34,745 bases of DNA. Origin: Flavobacteriaceae bacterium (lineage in GTDB: Bacteria; Bacteroidota; Bacteroidia; Flavobacteriales; Flavobacteriaceae). How positions within the stretch are numbered: position 1 is the stretch's first letter; the number at the start of each line of letters is the position of its first letter. Positions 7,976-16,827 of the stretch are shown here, piece by piece. The DNA lies in contig JAGQYS010000016.1 in NCBI GenBank assembly GCA_020435965.1, positions 1-34,745 of the forward strand. The letters run 5' to 3'. Both the position numbers and the translations under genes were made by a program. Below the pieces are notes generated by a model that was given only the letters and a program-made list of their open reading frames with translations, was not told where the DNA came from and did no database searches.

Positions 7976-10810
7976 TTGAAAACAACATTTTTATATCTAC
8001 TTCTGCTCCTGCTTTCTTGCCAACTTCTTGTTGCACAGAATAAAATAGATATAAAAGCAAACTTTAATATCGCTGATAAAACAATAACTGTAAACCAGTT
8101 TATTTCGTATACCAATACGTCAAAAGATACACTAAACATTATTTACCTTAGTGATTGGAACAATAGTTTTTCAACAAAAAATACACCTTTAGCCAATAGG
8201 TTCACTGAAGAATTCAGTACCAATTTTCATTTTGCAAAAAACGAAGAACGTGGTTTCACAGTCATTACTTCGATTAAAGATGAACGAAACAATAGCTTAA
8301 GTTTTGATCGTGTAGAAAATCAGATCGATGTCGTTTACGTAAACTTAGATAAAGCCATATTACCAGGTGAATCTTATAACATTGCATTAACTTATAAAAT
8401 TCATTTGCCAAGCGATAAGTTTACACGTTATGGCATTTCTCCATTTAATGAACTAAAACTAAAGTATTGGTATATTACTCCAGTGGTTTATAATGGAACA
8501 TGGAACTACTATAGCAATAAAGATCTGGATGATTTGTTCATCCCAAAAGCAGATATTACAATTGAAGCCGAGTTTCCGAGAAATTATGTGCTTAACACAG
8601 AATTAGATTTGGTATCTACTCAGCAAAATCAAGACACACAAACTGTTACTTTAACAGGAAAAGATCGTGTAGACAGTAAGCTTTTTTTAACCTATTTGCC
8701 ATCTTATAAAACTGTACAAACTGATAATTTTTCAGTTGTTTCAGACTTAACAGAAAAAGGCTTGGAACCTGCTGAAAAAGCTATTATCACAGATCAGATT
8801 ACAAGTTTTATCACACGACATCTAGGAGCCTATCCGCATGAAAAATTATTGGTCACACAAATTGACGCCAAGAAAGACCCTGTATATGGCTTAAGTCAGT
8901 TACCAGAATTTATAAGACCTTTTCCTAAGAATTTTCAATTTGAACTGCAACTCTTAAAAAATACGCTTAGTAATTATCTAGACAATACACTGCTTATAAA
9001 CCCAAGACATGACCAATGGCTAAAGGATGGCATACAAATCTATTATTTCATGAAATACATAGAAGAGTACTATCCAGACATGAAATTACTTGGTACCTTG
9101 GCAGATATTTGGGGAATTAGGTCTTTCCATGCTGCAGATTTGAAATTCAACGACCAGTACAACCTTACATATATGCACATGGCAAGAACCAATAGAGATC
9201 AGCCATTGACATTGCCAAAAGATGAACTGTTACGTTTTAACTCAGAATTAGCAAACAAATATAAAGCTGGGATTGGATTGCGATATTTAGACGATTATGT
9301 AAATAGTGGAATTGTAGAGAAAACCCTTCAAGAATTTTTAAACACCAATAAATTAAAGCAAACCTCAACCTCAGATTTTGAAGCCCTTATAAAATCAAAA
9401 ACAGATAAAGATATTAATTGGTTTTTTGAAGATTATTTGTCTACCAGAAAAAAGATAGACTTTAAAATCACAAACGTAAAAACCACTGATGATTCCATAA
9501 AAGTTACCATAAAAAACAAACGTGAAAACAAAATGCCAATTTCTCTGTTTTCACTAAACAATGACACTATAGTTTCCAAAATATGGATTGATAGTGTTTC
9601 AGATAAGCAAACGTTTACCATACCAAAAAACAATGCTGACAGACTTACTTTAAATTACGATCAAACCATACCAGAATTTAACTTAAGGGACAATTGGAAA
9701 TCGTTAAAAGGCTTTCTATCTAACAATAAACCAATTCAAGTTAGGTTGTTTAAAGATGTTGAAGACCCAAATTACAGTCAAGTATTTTTAATGCCTTTAG
9801 TTGAGTTTAATAACATATATGATGGTTTGACACTTGGAGCCAAAGTTTACAACAAGACCTTGCTCAGAAAAGGGTTCAATTATAAATTTTCTCCAAAATA
9901 TGGAATGAAATCAAAAACCTTGACTGGCTCTGCTTCTGTATCAATAACCAAAAATATTGAAGAATCTAACCTCTATAGTTTTAGCTATGGTATTTCAGGT
10001 AAGTATGGTGCCTATGGTCCTGATTTATTTGCTCGTGTTATTTCACCTGACCTGACCTTTACCTTTAGAGATGATTCTAATTTCAGATCTAACAAATACC
10101 AAGCATTAAGTTTTAGATATCTTGATATTTCCAAAGATCCAGACATAAACAACATTACCAATAACGACGAACCTGATTATGCCGTTTTTAATGCGCAATT
10201 TGTTGATACCAATCCAGGTTTGGTGAATTTTTATAAATGGTTTGCAGATTTTCAACTATCTAAAAATTTTGGGAAAATTGCCCTGAATTATGAATATAGA
10301 AGACTATTTGAAAGCAACAGGCAAATCAATTTAAGGTTTTATTTCGGAACCTTTATATATAACAATAACGACCCAAATTCGGACTATTTTAGTTTTGCTT
10401 TGGACAGGCCAACAGATTATTTATTTGATTATAATTATTTAGGTCGATCTGAAGCCTCAGGACTCTTTAGTCAGCAGCTCATTATTGCCGAAGGTGGTTT
10501 TAAATCAAAACTAAAAACACCCTTTGCCAATGAGTGGATGACGACCATGAACTTTAGCACTACAATCTGGAGATACATTCAAGGCTATGCAGATTTTGGT
10601 GTTGTTAAAAACAAGTTTTCAAACATGAAATTTGTGTATGACTCTGGCATTCGTTTAAACCTTGTTACAGATTATTTTGAAGTCTATTTTCCCGTTTATT
10701 CTAACCTTGGCTGGGAAGTTGGAAACCCTAACTACGATGAAAAGATCCGATTCGTTTTTACTGTCGACCCAAAATCATTGTTAGGACTGTTTAGAAGAAA
10801 GTGGTACTAA
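7976..10810 (+). CDS. M1-peptidase-like (gluzincin-like) outer-membrane protein lacking HExxH
   Basis: The protein has 944 residues and starts at TTG directly after the TAA of the previous gene. No ATG upstream or nearby gives the clear signal peptide (1-20, ending LLVAQ). Residues ~25-245 resemble the beta-sandwich first domain of M1 aminopeptidases, and ~260-470 the catalytic helical domain. The zinc motif HExxH is not there. The equivalent stretch before RHDQWLKDGIQ (344-354) reads LLKNTLSNYL (326-335), and the usual WxxEG is WLKDG. I therefore expect no metallopeptidase activity. Residues ~600-944 look like an outer-membrane beta-barrel, with alternating aromatic strands and an aromatic C-terminus KWY. 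It may be a surface substrate-binding or assembly protein; this is inference. Confidence 0.8.
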   Translation: MKTTFLYLLLLLLSCQLLVAQNKIDIKANFNIADKTITVNQFISYTNTSKDTLNIIYLSDWNNSFSTKNTPLANRFTEEFSTNFHFAKNEERGFTVITSIKDERNNSLSFDRVENQIDVVYVNLDKAILPGESYNIALTYKIHLPSDKFTRYGISPFNELKLKYWYITPVVYNGTWNYYSNKDLDDLFIPKADITIEAEFPRNYVLNTELDLVSTQQNQDTQTVTLTGKDRVDSKLFLTYLPSYKTVQTDNFSVVSDLTEKGLEPAEKAIITDQITSFITRHLGAYPHEKLLVTQIDAKKDPVYGLSQLPEFIRPFPKNFQFELQLLKNTLSNYLDNTLLINPRHDQWLKDGIQIYYFMKYIEEYYPDMKLLGTLADIWGIRSFHAADLKFNDQYNLTYMHMARTNRDQPLTLPKDELLRFNSELANKYKAGIGLRYLDDYVNSGIVEKTLQEFLNTNKLKQTSTSDFEALIKSKTDKDINWFFEDYLSTRKKIDFKITNVKTTDDSIKVTIKNKRENKMPISLFSLNNDTIVSKIWIDSVSDKQTFTIPKNNADRLTLNYDQTIPEFNLRDNWKSLKGFLSNNKPIQVRLFKDVEDPNYSQVFLMPLVEFNNIYDGLTLGAKVYNKTLLRKGFNYKFSPKYGMKSKTLTGSASVSITKNIEESNLYSFSYGISGKYGAYGPDLFARVISPDLTFTFRDDSNFRSNKYQALSFRYLDISKDPDINNITNNDEPDYAVFNAQFVDTNPGLVNFYKWFADFQLSKNFGKIALNYEYRRLFESNRQINLRFYFGTFIYNNNDPNSDYFSFALDRPTDYLFDYNYLGRSEASGLFSQQLIIAEGGFKSKLKTPFANEWMTTMNFSTTIWRYIQGYADFGVVKNKFSNMKFVYDSGIRLNLVTDYFEVYFPVYSNLGWEVGNPNYDEKIRFVFTVDPKSLLGLFRRKWY

Positions 10811-10933
10811 CTGATTGAAGTTACCAATTTAATTATTCGCAACCATTTTTCTATATTTTAAAATTCATTGCGTTTTTGTTAATAAATAGCTTTAATTTTT
10901 AATAAATTCATAATACATTAACAGATAATGAGA

Positions 10934-10963
10934 TTGCAAAATGTAGTGAATTTACTACCTTTG
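10934..10963 (+). promoter_or_regulatory. Consensus Bacteroidota promoter for the fused E1 gene
   Basis: The -33 TTG (10934-10936) and the -7 TACCTTTG (10956-10963) are separated by 19 bases, matching the known TTG-N19-TAnnTTTG layout. The start codon at 10984 is 20 bases downstream of the -7 element. This is the best-formed promoter in the window. Confidence 0.75.
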
Positions 10964-10983
10964 CAAAACTCAAACCCTAATAA

Positions 10984-13395
10984 ATGCAAACAGATCCAGA
11001 TATTACTAAAGCCATGTCTTATGCTGATTTCAAAAGCGAAATCATAAACGATTATACTATTGCTGTAACAAGCAGGGAATGCAGTTTATTGGGACGTCGC
11101 GAAGTACTAACTGGAAAAGCAAAATTTGGCATTTTTGGTGATGGTAAAGAAGTGCCACAATTAGCTATGGCTAAGGCATTTCAAAATGGCGATTTCAGAT
11201 CTGGATATTACAGAGACCAAACATTTATGATGGCCATTGGCAAATTAACCATCGAACAGTTTTTTGCAGGTTTATATGCTCATACAGATATTAAAGCTGA
11301 TCCAATGAGTGCTGGACGACAAATGGGTGGACATTTTGGCACACATAGTCTTGACGATAATTACAATTGGAAAGACCTAACCAAACAACCCAATTCTAGT
11401 GCAGATATCTCTCCTACTGCTGGACAAATGCCAAGATTGTTAGGCCTTGCTCAAGCTTCAAAAATTTACAGAAACGTTAAAGGTATCAATACTGCTAACT
11501 TTTCCGAAAATGGAAATGAAGTTGCTTGGGGAACCATTGGTAATGCAAGCACGAGTGAAGGCATCTTTTTTGAAACCATCAATGCAGCAGGTGTACTACA
11601 AGTACCTATGGTTATTAGTATTTGGGATGATGAATATGGTATTTCTGTTCATGCACGACACCAAACAACCAAAGAAAATATTTCTGAAATATTAAAAGGG
11701 TTCCAACGTGATGACGAAGCCAAAGGCTACGAAATACTTAAAGTAAAAGGCTGGGATTATGCAACGTTAATAGATACCTATTTAATTGCTGCAAAAATTG
11801 CACGTGAAGAACATGTTCCTGTTTTAATTCATGTAACTGAATTAACGCAACCTCAAGGACATTCAACGTCAGGTTCGCATGAACGCTACAAATCTCCTGA
11901 ACGATTAACTTGGGAGCGTGAGCATGATTGTATTGTAAAAATGCGTGAGTGGATTATTACTAATGACATTGCTACCAATGAAGAGTTGTCTACTTTAGAA
12001 AAGCAACTCAAAAAAGAGGTTCGTGATGGTAAAAAAGCCGCTTGGAATGCCTTTTTGAATCCAATATTACAAGAGCGTGCAGAACTCGTTTCATTACTGA
12101 ACAATGTTGCTGCTTCAAGCCCAAACAAACCATTTATCACAAAGCTGATTAACGATTTAGCTGCTATTGATGAGCCAATTAAAAAGGACGTGATATCTAC
12201 AGCCAGAAAGAGTTTAAAATATATTACTTTTGAAAATTCTCCTGCTAAGCAAGCCTTATTAAATTGGATTAATCACTATTTTGAAATCAATCAACCCAAA
12301 TACAGTTCGCACTTATATAGCGAGTCTGATAAAAACGCAACACTTATTGAAGCTGAAAAGCCTACTTACAATGACAATGCAGAAATGGTTGATGGACGTA
12401 TTATTATTAGAGATAATTTTGATGCTATTTTCAAAAACTATCCAGAGGCATTGATTTTTGGAGAAGATTCAGGGAATATTGGCGATGTAAACCAAGGACT
12501 TGAAGGCTTACAGGAAAAATATGGCGAGTTACGAATTTCAGACGCTGGAATTCGTGAAGCAACCATCCTTGGTCAAGGCATAGGCATGGCAATGCGTGGT
12601 TTACGGCCAATTGCAGAAATTCAGTATTTGGATTATTTAATGTATGCTTTGCAAATAATAAGTGATGACCTAGCAACACTACACTACAGGACAGTAGGCA
12701 AGCAAAAAGCACCAATGATTATTAGAACCCGTGGTCATAGACTAGAAGGCATATGGCATTCTGGATCACAACTTGGAGGCATTCTCAATTTGATTCGTGG
12801 TGTTTATGTACTTGTGCCTCGTAATATGACCATTGCTGCAGGTTTTTATAATACCATGTTAGAAAGCGATCAACCAGCTTTGATTATTGAGTGTTTAAAT
12901 GGATATCGTTTAAAAGAAAAAATGCCGAATAATATTGGTAAGTTTAAAACTGCAGTTGGTGTTGTTGAAACGGTTAAACAAGGAGCTGATATTACTTTAG
13001 TGTCGTATGGCTCTACACTAAGAATGGTTGAAGAAACAGCCAAAGAACTCCTTGAAGTTGGCATTGATGCTGAAGTTATTGATGTACAATCCTTGATTCC
13101 GTTTGATTTGAATCACGATATTGTAAAAAGTATAGCCAAAACCAATCGCGTTTTAGTAATTGATGAAGATGTTCCTGGCGGAGCCTCATCTTATATTCTT
13201 AATGAAATATTGAATGTTCAAAATGCTTATCAATATTTGGATAGCCAACCAAAAACACTCACTGCAAAGGAGCATAGACCAGCTTACGGAACAGATGGCG
13301 ATTATTTCAGCAAACCATCAAACGAAGATATTTTTGAAACGGTTTATCAAATTATGCATGAAATGAATCCTGAGGATTACCCTAAAATGAGATGA
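10984..13395 (+). CDS. Fused 2-oxoacid dehydrogenase E1, alpha and beta subunits
   Basis: This is a thiamine-diphosphate E1 component that decarboxylates 2-oxoacids (probably branched-chain or related) and passes the acyl group to a lipoyl E2. In 803 residues it joins the alpha subunit (~1-450) to the beta subunit (~455-803, with EDSGNIGDVNQGLEGLQ and the transketolase-like C-terminal domain). Separate subunits are usual in other phyla; fusion is common in Bacteroidota. The thiamine/Mg motif is altered: the canonical GDG/GEG reads GNA (Asn187) and the distal NN reads DD (Asp215, Asp216), followed by Tyr218. The 29-residue spacing equals that in human BCKDHA (Glu193 to Asn222). The acidic and amide metal ligands therefore seem exchanged. 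It stands alone with its own promoter; no E2 or E3 gene is nearby. Confidence 0.93.
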   Translation: MQTDPDITKAMSYADFKSEIINDYTIAVTSRECSLLGRREVLTGKAKFGIFGDGKEVPQLAMAKAFQNGDFRSGYYRDQTFMMAIGKLTIEQFFAGLYAHTDIKADPMSAGRQMGGHFGTHSLDDNYNWKDLTKQPNSSADISPTAGQMPRLLGLAQASKIYRNVKGINTANFSENGNEVAWGTIGNASTSEGIFFETINAAGVLQVPMVISIWDDEYGISVHARHQTTKENISEILKGFQRDDEAKGYEILKVKGWDYATLIDTYLIAAKIAREEHVPVLIHVTELTQPQGHSTSGSHERYKSPERLTWEREHDCIVKMREWIITNDIATNEELSTLEKQLKKEVRDGKKAAWNAFLNPILQERAELVSLLNNVAASSPNKPFITKLINDLAAIDEPIKKDVISTARKSLKYITFENSPAKQALLNWINHYFEINQPKYSSHLYSESDKNATLIEAEKPTYNDNAEMVDGRIIIRDNFDAIFKNYPEALIFGEDSGNIGDVNQGLEGLQEKYGELRISDAGIREATILGQGIGMAMRGLRPIAEIQYLDYLMYALQIISDDLATLHYRTVGKQKAPMIIRTRGHRLEGIWHSGSQLGGILNLIRGVYVLVPRNMTIAAGFYNTMLESDQPALIIECLNGYRLKEKMPNNIGKFKTAVGVVETVKQGADITLVSYGSTLRMVEETAKELLEVGIDAEVIDVQSLIPFDLNHDIVKSIAKTNRVLVIDEDVPGGASSYILNEILNVQNAYQYLDSQPKTLTAKEHRPAYGTDGDYFSKPSNEDIFETVYQIMHEMNPEDYPKMR

Positions 13396-13484
13396 TTTTT
13401 TTGTTTTTCAATATAGGATAGCAACCTAGTATAATTTCTTTTTTCTATTTTAGTCTTTTAAAAACTGATTAAACCCCAAAGAAT

Positions 13485-13859
13485 ATGTTTAAAACAAACA
13501 AAGATTTAGGCTTATTAATACTGCGCGTTGGAGCCTCAGTACTGATGCTTACTCATGGTTATGGTAAATTTTTAAAACTATTTACAGATCCTACTGATTT
13601 TGGAGATCCAATTGGATTAGGTCCATTTATTTCTCTTATTTTGGCAGTAATTGGTGAGTTTATAGCTCCCATATTCATTATCATTGGCTACAAAACAAAG
13701 TTAGCTGCAATTCCAACCACAATTACTATGCTCGTTGCCGCTTTTATTGTGCATGCTTCAGATCCCATTGGAACAAAAGAAAAGGCTTTATTTTATGCGG
13801 TTTGTTTCTTAGCAATTGCATTTACAGGAGCTGGGAAATATTCTATTGATAAAAACTAA
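13485..13859 (+). CDS. DoxX-family membrane protein
   Basis: This 124-residue inner-membrane protein has four hydrophobic segments (~8-26, ~48-68, ~74-92, ~98-116). The first helix carries the DoxX hallmark LLILRVGASVLMLTHGYGK. It also has a conserved-looking Gly/Pro-rich first loop and ends GAGKYSIDKN. Family members are linked to redox and respiratory functions, but the biochemical role is unclear. It lies 20 bases before the di-haem peroxidase gene on the same strand, suggesting one transcript and perhaps a shared oxidative role. Confidence 0.9.
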   Translation: MFKTNKDLGLLILRVGASVLMLTHGYGKFLKLFTDPTDFGDPIGLGPFISLILAVIGEFIAPIFIIIGYKTKLAAIPTTITMLVAAFIVHASDPIGTKEKALFYAVCFLAIAFTGAGKYSIDKN

Positions 13860-13879
13860 ACTTCAATTCATTAAATATC

Positions 13880-15793
13880 ATGGTTAAATCGGTTTTTATT
13901 AAAATAATTACCGCTTGGTTCTTTATTGGTACCGTTTTTCAACCAAATAATAGTCATAAAGATATCTCAAAAATTAATGAAACCCTTGAGAAAATCAAAG
14001 ACCATTATAAAAGTGATTTTCATCAATTTCAAGATGAAGTGCATCAGCTTTTAGAAACTTCTCAACAAACCAGCTCTAAAATTGATATTGAAGCTTTACA
14101 AAACCAACTCACAAAAACCAGATTGGCATTTAAACGTGTAGAGTTTATTTTTGATTACGACCAAACCAGTTATAACAGTGTTTACGTAAATGGTGCTCCA
14201 CTGTATAAAATTGATCCTGATTTTGGAGGCGAAACTGTTTTTGAACCTAATGGATTGCAAACTTTAGATGAAGAGATTTTTAGCTACAATCCGCTAGAAA
14301 ACATTGAACACATTCAAAAATTAGCAGAAGAATTAAAAAAGCGAGTCGATTTTATTGCTAATATACACTTACCTATAAAAATTGTTGAAAATTCAGCTAT
14401 AGAAGCTCTTCGCTCTGGTGTTATTCGTGTTTTTACACTCGGTCTTTCAGGGTTTGACACTCCTGGTTCAGCAAATATTTTAGAAGAAGCCATTGTAAGT
14501 TTTGAAAGCATGCATTCAACATTTCAGATGTTTGAGCCTTCAGTGATGGATGATGCTAAAGCCGATTTTGAAAAGGTAAATTCTATCTATGAAAAAGGAA
14601 CAAATATCTTGAAATCTCAAAAAGAGATGGACAATTTTGACCATTTAATATTCTTAAAAACTATCATTAACCCTCTTTACGCTCAATTACTACAATTTCA
14701 AAAATCCAATAACATTTCATTAAAACGCTATAAGTATCACGCACAAAACATCAATAACGATGTTATTTTTGATGAGTCATTTTTAGACACTGATTACTAT
14801 GGTTATTTTACGTATTTGCCATTAAGTAGTCCAGCTTCAATAAAACTTGGCAAAAAATTATTTGAAGATCCAATATTGTCCAACGATGGAAAAATGTCAT
14901 GTGTAACATGTCACAACCCAAAAAAAGGATTTTCTGATGGATTGCCAAAAAGTTCCACAAATAAAAATGGTGTTGCCAATAAGAGAAACTCTCCTGGCTT
15001 GATAGACATTGGTTACTCCAAACGTTTTTTCTGGGATTTACGTGACCATAACTTAGAAAAGCAAGTCGCTCACGTTGTAGATAATAATTTGGAGTTTAAT
15101 ACCAGCTTTAAAACCATTGCCAGTAAACTCAATAGAATTTCGGAATACAGAAAGTTATTTGATGAAGCTTATGGAGACATTAGCAAAGACGACATCAATA
15201 AACGCTCTATAAGTAATGCCATTGCTGCGTATGTAAATTCGTTAAAATCTTTTAATAGTGAGTTTGACCAATTTGTACGTGATGATATTGACACTTATCC
15301 GGAAGACGCTTACAGAGGATTTAATTTGTTTATGGGAAAAGCGGCTTGTGCAACTTGCCATTTTGCTCCAGTTTTTAATGGCACTGTACCTCCTTTTTAT
15401 ATAGAATCTGAATCTGAAGTTTTAGGAGTTACTGTTGGTTTGGATAGTATTAATCCGAAACTGGATGAAGATTTAGGTCGTGTAGCAAATGGGATGAATT
15501 TAGATAAACATTGGTTTTTCAGAAACTCTTTTAAAACTGTGACTGTTAGAAATATTGAACTCACAGCACCTTATATGCACAATGGCTCATTTAATACTCT
15601 TGAAGAAGTCATTGATTTTTACAATTTAGGTGGTGGAAAAGGCATGGGATTAGATGTTGAAAATCAAACCTTATCTGATGCTCCTTTAGGACTTAACAAG
15701 AGAGAAAAAGCAGATCTTGTTGCTTTTTTAAAAACACTTACAGATACGACAGGACTTACCCAAAAAACAATACCTAAAGTAATAAAAGATTAA
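13880..15793 (+). CDS. Di-haem cytochrome c peroxidase (MauG/CcpA family) with imelysin-like N-terminal domain
   Basis: The protein has 637 residues, about twice a plain bacterial cytochrome c peroxidase (~330). A signal or anchor helix (~3-20) precedes an all-helical region (~25-290). Its FEPNGLQTLDEEIF stretch and four-helix pattern resemble the imelysin/EfeO-like domain found fused to peroxidases in Bacteroidota. The catalytic part (~305-637) has two c-type haem sites, CVTCH (341-345) and CATCH (490-494), plus YMHNGSF (a likely axial Met). It is expected to reduce hydrogen peroxide, or to oxidise a partner, in the periplasm. It follows doxX by 20 bases. Its stop is only 3 bases from the stop of convergent holA, with no terminator between. 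Confidence 0.92.
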   Translation: MVKSVFIKIITAWFFIGTVFQPNNSHKDISKINETLEKIKDHYKSDFHQFQDEVHQLLETSQQTSSKIDIEALQNQLTKTRLAFKRVEFIFDYDQTSYNSVYVNGAPLYKIDPDFGGETVFEPNGLQTLDEEIFSYNPLENIEHIQKLAEELKKRVDFIANIHLPIKIVENSAIEALRSGVIRVFTLGLSGFDTPGSANILEEAIVSFESMHSTFQMFEPSVMDDAKADFEKVNSIYEKGTNILKSQKEMDNFDHLIFLKTIINPLYAQLLQFQKSNNISLKRYKYHAQNINNDVIFDESFLDTDYYGYFTYLPLSSPASIKLGKKLFEDPILSNDGKMSCVTCHNPKKGFSDGLPKSSTNKNGVANKRNSPGLIDIGYSKRFFWDLRDHNLEKQVAHVVDNNLEFNTSFKTIASKLNRISEYRKLFDEAYGDISKDDINKRSISNAIAAYVNSLKSFNSEFDQFVRDDIDTYPEDAYRGFNLFMGKAACATCHFAPVFNGTVPPFYIESESEVLGVTVGLDSINPKLDEDLGRVANGMNLDKHWFFRNSFKTVTVRNIELTAPYMHNGSFNTLEEVIDFYNLGGGKGMGLDVENQTLSDAPLGLNKREKADLVAFLKTLTDTTGLTQKTIPKVIKD

Positions 15794-15796
15794 TAT

Positions 15797-16801
15797 TTAG
15801 TTAAGGATTCTTACCATTAACTCTTTTAGTAAATCGCCTTGAGGCACTGCGTTAGAACCAACACCTTTACTTTTAACATCAAACTCACGCAAAGTAGCAA
15901 TAACACTACTCACTTTTTTCATTGGGTAGTTTCTAGCTGCAGTTAAATACTCATTCACAAAATAAGGATTTACCTTTAGTGACGATGCTACAGCACGAGG
16001 AGATTTATCATGCAAACCATGCAAATGTAATAACTGAGAAAAAAAGCTGAACAGCAATGAAACTGTTACAACCATTGGGTTGTCTTTTGGATTATCTGCA
16101 AAATAATTTACAATTTTATACGCCTTAAGGTGATCTCTATCTCCAATGGCTTTACGTAACTCAAAATTGTTATAATCCTTAGAGATTCCAATATTCTCTT
16201 CAATAAGTTCTGGTGTGATTTGCGTGTCTTTTTTTATAATGAGCTGTAGTTTTTCAAGTTCATTATTAATCTTACTCAAATCAGTTCCTAAAAACTCCAC
16301 CAACATTTGCGCAGCCTTAGGCGCAATGGTATAACCTTTTGGCGATAAGGTTCGTCTTATCCACTCAGCGACTTGGTTTTCGTAAAGTTTTTTGCTTTCA
16401 AAAACGACATTGTCCTTTTTTAAGGATTTGTAAAGTGCTTTGCGCTTATCAATTTTTTTATACTTGTAATTTATAACAAGTACAGTTGTTGGTTGCGGAT
16501 TTTCAGCATAAGAAGCTAATTTTTCAATCGTCCTGGATAAATCTTGCGCTTCTTTTACTATCACAACCTGACGTTCTGCCATCATTGGATAACGCTTGGC
16601 ATTGGACACAATATCTTCAATAGTGACGTCACGACCATAAAGAACCATTTGGTTAAAGCCTTTTTCTTCTTCCGAAAGCATGTTATCTTCAATAAAATCT
16701 GATATTTTATCAATATAGTATGGCTCCTCTCCCATTAAAAAATAAATGGGTTTAAGTTTTCCGTTTTTTATATCAGCAACTAACTGTTTTACTTCATCCA
16801 T
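15797..16801 (-). CDS. holA: DNA polymerase III subunit delta
   Basis: HolA opens the sliding clamp within the clamp-loader complex. At 334 residues it has the family's usual length. The N-terminus (YFLMGEEPYYIDKISDFI, 20-37) is the typical first strand-helix of delta. The middle contains the AAA+-like lid with no functional Walker motif, as expected. The C-terminal region contains NNFELRKAIGDRDHLKAYKI and the collar helices. Its ATG begins at 16801, the same base where a TTG-initiated frame would start on the other strand. The divergent HSDR_N gene starts at 16828 on my reading. This neighbourhood is, to my knowledge, conserved in Flavobacteriia. Confidence 0.95.
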   Translation of the reverse strand: MDEVKQLVADIKNGKLKPIYFLMGEEPYYIDKISDFIEDNMLSEEEKGFNQMVLYGRDVTIEDIVSNAKRYPMMAERQVVIVKEAQDLSRTIEKLASYAENPQPTTVLVINYKYKKIDKRKALYKSLKKDNVVFESKKLYENQVAEWIRRTLSPKGYTIAPKAAQMLVEFLGTDLSKINNELEKLQLIIKKDTQITPELIEENIGISKDYNNFELRKAIGDRDHLKAYKIVNYFADNPKDNPMVVTVSLLFSFFSQLLHLHGLHDKSPRAVASSLKVNPYFVNEYLTAARNYPMKKVSSVIATLREFDVKSKGVGSNAVPQGDLLKELMVRILN

Positions 16802-16815
16802 TGAAAAAAAATCAC

Positions 16816-16823
16816 CAAATTTG
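16816..16823. promoter_or_regulatory. Self-complementary CAAATTTG between divergent holA and HSDR_N starts
   Basis: CAAATTTG matches seven of eight positions of the -7 element TAnnTTTG on both strands, because it is a palindrome. It sits between the holA ATG (16801, minus) and the GTG at 16828 (plus). If used rightward, transcription would start at or next to the GTG and give a nearly leaderless message. This is a hypothesis from position and similarity only. Confidence 0.3.
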
Positions 16824-16827
16824 TGTA

